64,000 nucleotides of DNA from Thermomicrobiaceae bacterium (lineage in GTDB: Bacteria > Chloroflexota > Chloroflexia > Thermomicrobiales > Thermomicrobiaceae): assembly GCA_014874455.1 (NCBI GenBank), contig JADBJL010000075.1, positions 1-64,000 on the forward strand, written 5' to 3'. This document shows, in pieces, positions 44,746-51,744 of this stretch; within the stretch, counting starts at the first letter, position 1, and every line of letters starts with the position of its first letter. The notes under the pieces were generated by a model. The model was given only the letters and a program-made list of their open reading frames with translations. It was not told the DNA's origin and did no database searches. Position numbers and translations under genes: made by a program.

Positions 44746-46185
44746 ATGAACACGAGCGCAGCCACAGGCATCCCTCCCCTCAGGCGCGTGCTCGCCGTAC
44801 TCCTGGTCGTTTGCGGGCTGGCCTGGCTGCTCGCCGGTACGGCGCTCGGCAGCACCCCGCGCGTGCGTCTCATCGAGGTCGACGGTGCCATCACTCCGGT
44901 GATGGCCAACTACGTCCACCGTGGCATCCGCGAGGCAGAGCAGGCCGGCGACGAGGCCGTGGTGATCCGGATGAACACGCCCGGCGGCCTCAGCTCGGCC
45001 ATGGACGACATCATCCAGGACATCCTGGCCAGCGAGGTACCGGTCATCGTCTACGTCGCACCGTCGGGGGCGCGCGCCGCCTCGGCCGGCGTCTACATCA
45101 CCTATGCGGCCCACATCGCCGCCATGGCCCCGGCGACGAACATCGGCTCGGCGAGCCCTGTCCTCCTCGGGCAGGAGGGGCAGCCCGTGCAGCCAGACGA
45201 CACGATGCAGAGAAAGGTCGTCAACGACGCGGTAGCCAAGATCAGAGCGCTGGCCGAGCTCCGCGGGCGCAACGCCGACTGGGCGGAGCAGGCCGTGCGC
45301 GAGGCCGTGAACATCACGGCCGAGCAGGCGCTCCAGATGGGCGTGATCGACATTGTCGCCCCCAGCCTGGGCGACCTGCTCGAGCAGGTCGACGGGCGAA
45401 CCGTGACCACCATGGCCGGTGAGGTGACGCTCCGGACGCGGGGCGCCGAGATCGTGCCCGTCCACATGAACCTGGTCGAGGAGTTCTTCCAGATCCTGAG
45501 CGATCCGAACGTCGCGTACATCCTCCTCAGCCTGGGCTTGCTCGGGATCTTCCTGGAACTCGCCAACCCCGGTTCCGTCCTGCCAGGCGTGGTCGGCGGT
45601 ATCTTCCTGCTGCTCGGACTGTTCGCGCTGGGGAACCTCGACGTCAACTGGGCCGGCGTCCTGCTGATGGCCTTCGGCTTCATCCTCTTCATCGCCGACC
45701 TCTACCTGCCGACGCACGGCGTGCTCACTGTCGGCGGCATCATCTCGTTCGCTCTCGGTTCCTTCCTGCTGATGCAGTCGCCGGTCAGCCCGGTCTTCCA
45801 GATCTCGCGAGCCGTCATCCTGACGGTGACCGCGCTGGTCAGCCTCTCGTTCCTCATCGTCATCACGCTGGTCGCTCGCGCTCACGCGCGGCGGCCGGCC
45901 ACGGGCAGAGAAGGGCTGATCGGTGCCATCGGGGTGGTGCGCCGGGCCCTCGACCCGGAGGGGATGGTGTTCGTCGAGGGCGAACTCTGGCGGGCTCGCA
46001 GCGACGCTGGCCGCATCCCGGAGGGCCACCTCGTCCGGGTGGTCCGGGTGGACGGTCTGCGGCTGACCGTCACCCCGGTCGCACCGGGAGAAGTGGAGGC
46101 CGTCGCCGGCGAGCAGGCACGGCGCGGCGAGGGCGTGCTGCGACCGCTCGCATCCATCACCCGGCGCGGCAACCCTGCGCCGTGA
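44746..46185 (+). CDS. NfeD-family membrane serine protease (ClpP-class, long form)
   Basis: After an N-terminal signal/anchor (residues 10-35) comes a ClpP/SppA-like protease domain with [40 protein letters not shown], where Ser113 is the expected nucleophile and a Lys in [15 protein letters not shown] the general base. Four to five membrane helices (about 235-380) follow and a C-terminal NfeDC OB-fold ([31 protein letters not shown]...). In Pyrococcus the homologue (1510-N) cleaves the C-terminus of its partner stomatin, and a slipin gene follows here 79 bases downstream, so the same pair is likely. Confidence 0.94.
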   Translation: MNTSAATGIPPLRRVLAVLLVVCGLAWLLAGTALGSTPRVRLIEVDGAITPVMANYVHRGIREAEQAGDEAVVIRMNTPGGLSSAMDDIIQDILASEVPVIVYVAPSGARAASAGVYITYAAHIAAMAPATNIGSASPVLLGQEGQPVQPDDTMQRKVVNDAVAKIRALAELRGRNADWAEQAVREAVNITAEQALQMGVIDIVAPSLGDLLEQVDGRTVTTMAGEVTLRTRGAEIVPVHMNLVEEFFQILSDPNVAYILLSLGLLGIFLELANPGSVLPGVVGGIFLLLGLFALGNLDVNWAGVLLMAFGFILFIADLYLPTHGVLTVGGIISFALGSFLLMQSPVSPVFQISRAVILTVTALVSLSFLIVITLVARAHARRPATGREGLIGAIGVVRRALDPEGMVFVEGELWRARSDAGRIPEGHLVRVVRVDGLRLTVTPVAPGEVEAVAGEQARRGEGVLRPLASITRRGNPAP

Positions 46186-46206
46186 TAGGCATGCGATCCA
46201 CGCGGT

Positions 46207-46234
46207 GCCGGGCGCGCTCAGCAGCGCGCCCGGC
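46207..46234 (+). other. Stable hairpin between nfeD and slipin genes
   Basis: A perfect 12-bp GC-rich stem (46207-46218 with 46223-46234) and a four-base loop CAGC. No T-run follows; it could attenuate read-through or protect mRNA so that the two proteins are made in different amounts. Confidence 0.6.
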
Positions 46235-46264
46235 GGACGTCGCCTGAAGGAAAGGGGTGCGTTG

Positions 46265-47059
46265 ATGAACCCGAGCTTGATTATCTTCGCGGTCGTCGTC
46301 CTCTTCGTCCTCATGGTGCTGACCTCAGCGATCAAGATCGTGCAGGAGTACGAGCGGGGCGTCGTCTTCCGGCTTGGCCGCCTGGTCGGCCCGCGGGGGC
46401 CAGGCATCATTCTGCTGATCCCGTTCGTCGAGCGCATGGTCAAGGTCGATCTGCGGACGCTCACCATGGACATCCCGGTGCAGGAGGTCATCACCCGCGA
46501 CAACGTGACCATCCGGGTCAACGCCGTCGCCTATTTCCGGGTGGTCGATCCGAACGCCTCGGTGGTGAACGTGGCCGACTACATCCGGGCGACCTCACAG
46601 ATCGCCCAGACCACGCTGCGCAGCGTGCTGGGGCAGGTGGAACTCGACGAGCTCTTGGCTGAGCGAGAGAAGATCAACCAGAAGCTGCAGGAGATCATCG
46701 ACGAGCAGACCGAGCCCTGGGGCATCAAGGTCAGCATCGTCGAGGTCAAGGACGTGGAGTTGCCCGACACGATGCAGCGGGCGATGGCGCGCCAGGCCGA
46801 GGCGGAGCGCGAGAAGCGGGCCAAGATCATCCACGCCGAGGGCGAGTTCGCGGCGGCCAACCAGCTCGCTGAGGCAGCACGGGTGCTGGCGACCGTGCCT
46901 GGGGCGTTGCAGCTCCGGTACCTGCAGACACTGACCGAGATCGCGAGCGAGCGCAACAGTACGGTCGTCTTCCCGGTGCCGATCGAGCTCCTCTCAGCGT
47001 TCTTGGAGGATCGGCGGGCGGTCACCCGTGCCGGGGCGCCGGCCGGTTCGTCCGACTAG
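46265..47059 (+). CDS. Slipin (stomatin-like SPFH-domain membrane protein)
   Basis: One N-terminal membrane segment ([21 protein letters not shown]) then the SPFH/band-7 domain: [150 protein letters not shown], with a coiled-coil C-terminal region for oligomerisation. 264 residues from ATG 46265 (AAGGGG upstream). Forms microdomain-like scaffolds; the upstream NfeD protease is its usual partner. Confidence 0.95.
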   Translation: MNPSLIIFAVVVLFVLMVLTSAIKIVQEYERGVVFRLGRLVGPRGPGIILLIPFVERMVKVDLRTLTMDIPVQEVITRDNVTIRVNAVAYFRVVDPNASVVNVADYIRATSQIAQTTLRSVLGQVELDELLAEREKINQKLQEIIDEQTEPWGIKVSIVEVKDVELPDTMQRAMARQAEAEREKRAKIIHAEGEFAAANQLAEAARVLATVPGALQLRYLQTLTEIASERNSTVVFPVPIELLSAFLEDRRAVTRAGAPAGSSD

Positions 47060-47186
47060 TTCCGAGTGGAGGAAGAGGCAGGAGCGACTGCTCGGCCAGG
47101 GCGGCCTGGCCGCAGCGCGGGGACGATGCTGGGCCGAGGGTCTGATGGGTACCTGCCAGACAACAGCGCGGAGGGGGTACCGAGCC

Positions 47187-47516
47187 ATGCGCCATCCGAT
47201 CGGCGACCCGATCGAGGAGGTCGCCGACTTTCTGTGGCCGTACATCGTGGCACTGATCCGGCGGATCGACGCCGAAGAGTTCACGACGGTGCAGTTCATC
47301 GAGGCGATGCAGCTCGACGAGCCGACCCGCCAGGCGTACGAGGAGGCGCTGCGCCGCTGGCCGGAGGCCGACCGCGAGCTGGCCAAGATGGTCGTGCACG
47401 GGCAGGTGATCCCCCAGCTTCTGCGCCAGAGCGGGCTGGTGGAGTGGGCTGGCTTCGCTTACGGCGAGGAAGACCCCTACGCCGTCCCCGCCTGGTGGCG
47501 CAAGCTCGAGCCGTGA
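47187..47516 (+). CDS. Small conserved-looking hypothetical protein downstream of slipin
   Basis: A 109-residue acidic helical protein, MRHPIGDPIEEVADFLWPYIVALIRRIDAEEFTTVQFIEAMQ..., ending PYAVPAWWRKLEP. The ATG at 47187 has GGAGG about 12 bases upstream; the same frame is open from 47028 inside slipin but that extension is Arg/Gly-rich and unlikely. No domain is recognised; it has no signal or membrane helix. It sits 127 bases after the slipin stop on the same strand and could be part of the nfeD-slipin unit, or independent. Confidence 0.65.
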   Translation: MRHPIGDPIEEVADFLWPYIVALIRRIDAEEFTTVQFIEAMQLDEPTRQAYEEALRRWPEADRELAKMVVHGQVIPQLLRQSGLVEWAGFAYGEEDPYAVPAWWRKLEP

Positions 47517-47629
47517 GGCCAGGCATTGCCGCGTCGCTCGCCCGCGAGGCGAAGAGCGGATGCCGGCCGCTCACGACCCGACGGGCCGGCACAGGGTGGT
47601 GGGCGACACCTCGGCGCGCGGAGCCTGCA

Positions 47630-48772
47630 CTACGCCGCTGTCCCTTCGTAGCGCCGAATCTCGTCGATGACCCAATCGAACACCGATAGGAACTGTTCGA
47701 GTGTAGCCGGCTGGGTGAGTAACGACAGCTTCACGCTCGTCCACTTGCCCGGCATGAAGCCATCTTCCGGAATGTTCACGCCCTGGATCTGGTTGAGCTG
47801 GTGCAGTAGTTTCCGCTGCATTTCCTCCCGATCGAAAGGCGGCATCTCCCGCATCTTCCCGAACAAGAACCAGATCCTTCCGTCTGTCGAGGAACCGAAG
47901 AGTTTCACGCTCCCGCCCGGAACGGCCAACGTCGGGTAGCAGGAGCTGTACAGCTTGCCGCGCCTGAAGTCGAGTGCCAGCGAGCGTTCCGTCGCCCACG
48001 TGTGGATCCGCTGGAAGACGGCTGCCACTGCAGACCCATGTGTCTTCTCGAGCTCGCGCTCGAAGCGCTGGGGATCCCAGGGCCTTGACCCTGGTTGCGA
48101 CGGTGCCGACTTCATGCCCGCCACCAGGCGCGACACGAGTGCCCGCTGTCCCTGCCCGGTATACTGCTTGACCTCGAGCGCCAGGACTTCTGCTGGGTGC
48201 ATTTGCCTGCTGAGGAACTCGACGATGCGCTGCAGCTCCGGCGGGATCCGGTCGGCGACGAACATGAGGCGGATGCGTCCCGCCCGCAGGTTGGTCTTGA
48301 CCGCCTGCCAGAAGCGTTCGGGGTCGGACTCGGGATCGGCTAAGTGACGGAGCAACTCTTCCTCTGGATCCTTCCCTTCCTCCTTGCAGCGGGCTTCGAA
48401 CTTTTCCCTCAGGCGGTCAACCGACCAGTTGAGCACGGCGTTGGCCGCGTAGTCCAGCATCTGGCCGACTACCTCGCGACGGAGCTCTGAGTTGCCGCTC
48501 CGCTTGGCCTCGACGAGCGTTGGGATTCCGTCCTGATCCAAGAAGAGATGGTCTACTGACCACCGGTCGGTTCCGCCGCTCTCTCCGGGCACGCCCAGTT
48601 CTCGCTTCACCAGGAGCCAGCGACGAGGCTGGCCGGGGTCGATCTGGTCTCCAGCGAGTAGCTCGGGATACTCAGCCAGGAGTTTTTGGAGCAAGTCCTC
48701 ATCCTCGTGGAGAGTCTCGCTCATCGGCAGCAGCCTTTCGTCATCCCCAATCAGATAGATGACGCCACTCAT
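47630..48772 (-). CDS. PD-(D/E)XK nuclease-like protein of unknown role
   Basis: The N-terminal half shows a nuclease-fold core similar to NucS/DUF91 and RecB-like proteins: EDEDLLQKLLAEYPELLAG, then Asp74 (SVDHLFLD), Glu88-Ala-Lys90 (TLVEAKRS) and Gln104-x3-Tyr108 (VGQMLDYAANAV), i.e. the D...ExK...QxxxY pattern. The C-terminal half (residues 200-380) is not recognised but ends in an alpha/beta region with WFLFGKMREMPPFDREEMQRKLLHQLNQI. ATG 48772 is preferred over 48775 because GGAGG is six bases upstream. It is a lone gene with its own promoter (48984-49012). DNA repair or a stand-alone defence nuclease are both possible; not shown by context. Confidence 0.75.
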   Translation of the reverse strand: MSGVIYLIGDDERLLPMSETLHEDEDLLQKLLAEYPELLAGDQIDPGQPRRWLLVKRELGVPGESGGTDRWSVDHLFLDQDGIPTLVEAKRSGNSELRREVVGQMLDYAANAVLNWSVDRLREKFEARCKEEGKDPEEELLRHLADPESDPERFWQAVKTNLRAGRIRLMFVADRIPPELQRIVEFLSRQMHPAEVLALEVKQYTGQGQRALVSRLVAGMKSAPSQPGSRPWDPQRFERELEKTHGSAVAAVFQRIHTWATERSLALDFRRGKLYSSCYPTLAVPGGSVKLFGSSTDGRIWFLFGKMREMPPFDREEMQRKLLHQLNQIQGVNIPEDGFMPGKWTSVKLSLLTQPATLEQFLSVFDWVIDEIRRYEGTAA

Positions 48773-48983
48773 CATCCACCTCCCCCTGGCGAACGAGATG
48801 GCCTCAGCCGCTTCGACGCTCAAGAGGCATGCTCCGCGGCGTGCCGCGCGGTCGACAGGCAAGCCCTTCTCCCTGCGCCGCTCTCCGCCCCCGAATCGAG
48901 CACCGGCGGCCAGGCTGCCGCGGCAGCGACGCCCAGCGTCGAGCGTGATCAGCAGGAAGCTGACAGTGGAACTTGTGTACCAC

Positions 48984-49012
48984 AGTATACCACAATTTAG
49001 GCTCCAACGCAA
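48984..49012 (-). promoter_or_regulatory. Extended -10 promoter for the nuclease-like gene
   Basis: Minus strand TTGCGT (49012-49007), 17-base spacer, TATACT (48989-48984) with TGG in front of it, giving the TGGTATACT motif seen twice before rpsF. It lies 212 bases before the start codon; the leader 48773-48983 holds no other gene. Confidence 0.6.
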
Positions 49013-49165
49013 CCGAAGGGCAAGAATGTCTCGACGCACATGTCCTGATTCGGGGAGGTGTCGCAGCTCGAGCGTCGATAACCGGTCATCCGGCAACTTG
49101 AGCTCCTGATCGCCTGTCCGACGAGTCACGCACAGTGGGATACCTCCGTTGCCAAGAGGCAGCAC

Positions 49166-49206
49166 TGGCGCTCCCCTAGATCGCACCTGCACGTCGGGGA
49201 GCGCCA
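49166..49206. repeat. 11-bp perfect inverted repeat at the edge of a gene remnant
   Basis: TGGCGCTCCCC (49166-49176) and GGGGAGCGCCA (49196-49206) with a 19-base loop, followed by AAAAACCCC. It stands just before the first recognisable codons of the hydrolase remnant and may be a terminator, a decayed mobile-element end or a deletion scar. Confidence 0.5.
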
Positions 49207-49212
49207 AAAACC

Positions 49213-49638
49213 CCGGGGCGAGTCTCAGGCAGCATCGAGGATGGTTACGGTCTGGGCCCTGACACAGAGCCCGGCCCAGAAGCTGGCTGCACCGGGAAGC
49301 CGGGCCGCCGGGCGTCGACCTCAGCCGGCCACGCCGATGGCGATGCGGTTGCCGCCCTGGCCATGCTGGCCCGCGGTCGGGCCGAGGTTCCACTCGTCTT
49401 CCAGCTTCTGATCTCTCCCACCCTGGCCGAGCACAACCAGACGGCCTCGAGGCGCGAGGTCACCGATTCTCGGCTGTTCTGGACGTGGGAAACGAACCGG
49501 GCCAGGTACCGGGGCCACCTCGAGCGCGAGCCCGGCGGCGCCGATGCGCCCGCGTACGCAGCACCTGCCCGAGCCGAGAACCTCGCTGGCCTGCTGTCGG
49601 CCTACCTGCTCGTCGCCGGCTACGGCCCGGCCGAGTAG
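49213..49638 (+). pseudogene. Remnant of an HSL-type alpha/beta hydrolase (esterase/lipase)
   Basis: One continuous plus-strand frame reads ...SIEDGYGLGPD (about 49240), then STSAGHADGDAVAALAMLARGRAEVPLVFQLLISPTLAEHNQTASRREVTDSRLFWTWETNRARYRGHLEREPGGADAPAYAAPARAENLAGLLSAYLLVAGYGPAE and a TAG. This follows the hormone-sensitive-lipase family pattern (EDGYAAL..., GDSAGG.LAAALALLARDRG..P.FQLL.YP, W....YLG.....YAAPARA.DL.GLPPA). The HGGG oxyanion part is missing, GDSAGG is degraded to STSAGH, and the final Asp/His part is replaced by a stop, so it cannot encode an active enzyme. No plausible start. The last 19 bases overlap the sppA tail. Confidence 0.6.
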
Positions 49639-50555
49639 CGGAGCTCGACGTGAGTGGGCGAGGCCCAGGGGGTGGGAAGGCTCTCCAAGCCCAGCCGAGC
49701 GGCCACCGCGCCTGCCAGTTGCTCGAAGAAACTCGGCGCGCGCCGGTATTCCACCACTTTCGGCTCAGGGCCGAGCCCGGCCAGCTCACCTGCCTTGGCC
49801 ACCGCGTCGCGGTAGCTCCCCAGCGCGTCCACCAGGCCCAGCTCCTCCGCCTGCCGGCCCGTGTAGATGCGGCCGTCCGCCAGCCGCCGTACCTGCTCTT
49901 CCGGCATCCCCCGCCCCTCAGCCACCACCGAGACGAACTCCTGGTACGCCTCGGCGATGATCTGCTCCACCAACCGGCGCTCGTCCTCGGTCAGCGGCCG
50001 GTTAGGCGAGAGCATATCCTTGTACGGCCCGCTCTTGATCACCGTGTAGTCGATGCCCAGCTTGTCGTACAGCTCGGCCAGGTTCGGGATCACGGCGATG
50101 ACGCCGATGCTGCCGGTGATCGTGTCCGGCATCGCTACGATGTAGTCGGCCGGAGCGCTGATGAAGTAGCCGCCGGAGGCCGCAGTCTCCTCGAACAACA
50201 CGACCACCGGCTTGCCCGCGTCCTGCACCCGCTTCACTGCGAGCCAGATTTCCCGCGAGGCGTTCACGCTGCCGCCTGGGCTATCCACGCGGAGCAATAC
50301 CGCTTTCGCATCGGGGTTCTTCCGCGCCCGCTCGAGCTGCTCGACGATGTCCTCAGCGCTGGCGACCGAGCCGGTGAACAGCCCGCCCTGTCCCCGCATC
50401 ACGATCTGGCCGTACACCGGCACCTCGGCGACGTGCGCTTCCTCGCCGAAGAAATCACCCTCGAGCAGGATCAGCACCAGGCTCCCACCGACCACGCAGC
50501 CGACCAGGCTCAGCAAAATCCCGGCTATCACGAATCCCCAGGTGCGACCCCGCAT
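49620..50555 (-). CDS. sppA: Signal peptide peptidase SppA (short, 36 kDa type)
   Basis: A single N-terminal membrane helix (WGFVIAGILLSLVGCVVGGSLVLILL) and one protease domain of the S49 family: VLLRVDSPGGSVNASREIWLAVKRVQDAGKPVVVLFEETAASGGYFISAPADYIVAMPDTITGSIGVI with Ser127 as nucleophile and Lys179 (KSGPYKDMLSP) as general base. It degrades signal peptides left in the membrane. 311 residues is normal for the single-domain type of Gram-positives and Chloroflexi. Unlike the NfeD protease elsewhere in the window it has no second domain. Confidence 0.95.
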   Translation of the reverse strand: MRGRTWGFVIAGILLSLVGCVVGGSLVLILLEGDFFGEEAHVAEVPVYGQIVMRGQGGLFTGSVASAEDIVEQLERARKNPDAKAVLLRVDSPGGSVNASREIWLAVKRVQDAGKPVVVLFEETAASGGYFISAPADYIVAMPDTITGSIGVIAVIPNLAELYDKLGIDYTVIKSGPYKDMLSPNRPLTEDERRLVEQIIAEAYQEFVSVVAEGRGMPEEQVRRLADGRIYTGRQAEELGLVDALGSYRDAVAKAGELAGLGPEPKVVEYRRAPSFFEQLAGAVAARLGLESLPTPWASPTHVELRYSAGP

Positions 50556-50702
50556 GCCCCGCGCTCCTCACGCTCGCCGCCGACCCGACCCTCATTCTAC
50601 TCAAAGATAAGCTCGGCTGACACCTGCTCGGTCGACTGCCAGCCATCCGGGCACAACCGCCTTCCGATGAAGGCCAGCCTCGTGCCGCTGCGTCGGCGCC
50701 GC

Positions 50703-51569
50703 TCACCTCGGTGCCACCTCCCCGGCATGGCTGCGGAAGCGCTCGCGCTGGATGACGGAGATGACCTCCTTGGCCGTCTCCTCGATCGACTTGCCGGTGA
50801 TGTTGACGAGCGGCCAGGGGCGCCCCCGCCGGGCGATGCGCCGGAAGTACGCGAGCTCCTCGGCCACCTTCTCCGGATCGGCGTACTCGCCGTCGAGCGA
50901 GGCACCGAGCGCTTGCAGCCGGTGCTGGCGGATGCGCACCAGCTCGTCCTTATCGATGACCAGGCCGACGATCTTGCTCTGGTCGATCTCTTCGAGCTGT
51001 CGCGGCGGCGGCACGCCGAGCACGATCGGCACGTTCGCTACCTTCCAGCCCGACATCGAGAGGTAGACGCTCAGCGGTGTCTTCGACGTCCGCGAGACCC
51101 CCACCAGCACGATGTCCGCCTCGTCGAGCGTGTCCAGCCCCTGCCCGTCGTCATGGCGCACGGCATACTGGATCGCTTCGACCCGGTGGAAATACTCCGC
51201 GTCGATCCCGCGCGCGACGCCGGGCCGCAGCAGCGGGCGCACCCCGATCTTCTGCGAGATCTGCCCCAGGAGCGGGCCGAGCAGGTCGACGTGGTCGATC
51301 AGCCGTTGCCGGCATTCGCGTAGGAGCAGCCGCCGCACCTCGACGATCACGATCGTGTGCACGATGATCCCATCGACGCGGGACGCCTCCTCGACGATCT
51401 CCAGTACCTGCTCGCGTGTCCGCACACCTGGGTAGCGGCGGACGTCGAACTCCACGCCGGGGAACTGGACGAGCGCGGCCTCGACCGCCGCCTGCGCGGT
51501 GGTGCCGATGCCATCGGAGACGATGAAGATCGTACAACGCGTTCCAGGAGCCTGAAGCGAGCCGGTCAT
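50703..51569 (-). CDS. DUF299 (PpsR/PDRP-type) kinase/pyrophosphorylase
   Basis: Members phosphorylate and, through a pyrophosphorylase activity, dephosphorylate PEP synthase or pyruvate phosphate dikinase. The sequence shows IFIVSDGIGTTAQAAVEAALVQFP, IIVHTIV, the P-loop-like GVSRTSKTPLSVYLSMSGWKVANVPIV and PPPRQLEEIDQSKIVGLVIDKDELVRIRQHRLQALG, all DUF299 hallmarks. ATG 51569 (MTGSLQAPG) gives 288 residues. No ppsA or ppdK gene is adjacent in this window, so the target is encoded elsewhere and its type (ADP- or ATP-dependent) cannot be told. Confidence 0.93.
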   Translation of the reverse strand: MTGSLQAPGTRCTIFIVSDGIGTTAQAAVEAALVQFPGVEFDVRRYPGVRTREQVLEIVEEASRVDGIIVHTIVIVEVRRLLLRECRQRLIDHVDLLGPLLGQISQKIGVRPLLRPGVARGIDAEYFHRVEAIQYAVRHDDGQGLDTLDEADIVLVGVSRTSKTPLSVYLSMSGWKVANVPIVLGVPPPRQLEEIDQSKIVGLVIDKDELVRIRQHRLQALGASLDGEYADPEKVAEELAYFRRIARRGRPWPLVNITGKSIEETAKEVISVIQRERFRSHAGEVAPR

Positions 51570-51744
51570 TACTGGCCCTCCGGCAGCACCGAGCCGAGCC
51601 ACACACAGAGCCTACCATGTTGTCCAAGGTGCGGGCCGGGCGGGTGGTAGAATCGGCGTCTGAGGCACACGCACTCCGCGGCTTGCTCGACAGGTCGAGG
51701 ACAAGACGTCGCGGGCGATTCGGCAGGCGCGAGGGCGAGCATCC

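Noticed and set aside
44668-46521. 617-residue minus-strand open frame opposite nfeD
   Set aside because: Shadow frame typical of high-GC DNA; no motif, no ribosome binding site, while the plus strand encodes a clear NfeD protease.
47028-47186. Longer N-terminus for the small protein after slipin
   Set aside because: The extension overlaps slipin, is Arg/Gly-rich and lacks a ribosome binding site; ATG 47187 is better.
49321-49518. Minus-strand frame with QHGQGGNRIAIG-like sequence in the gap before sppA
   Set aside because: Looked like the end of a surface protein, but the plus-strand frame matches hydrolase sequence over a longer stretch and better explains the DNA.
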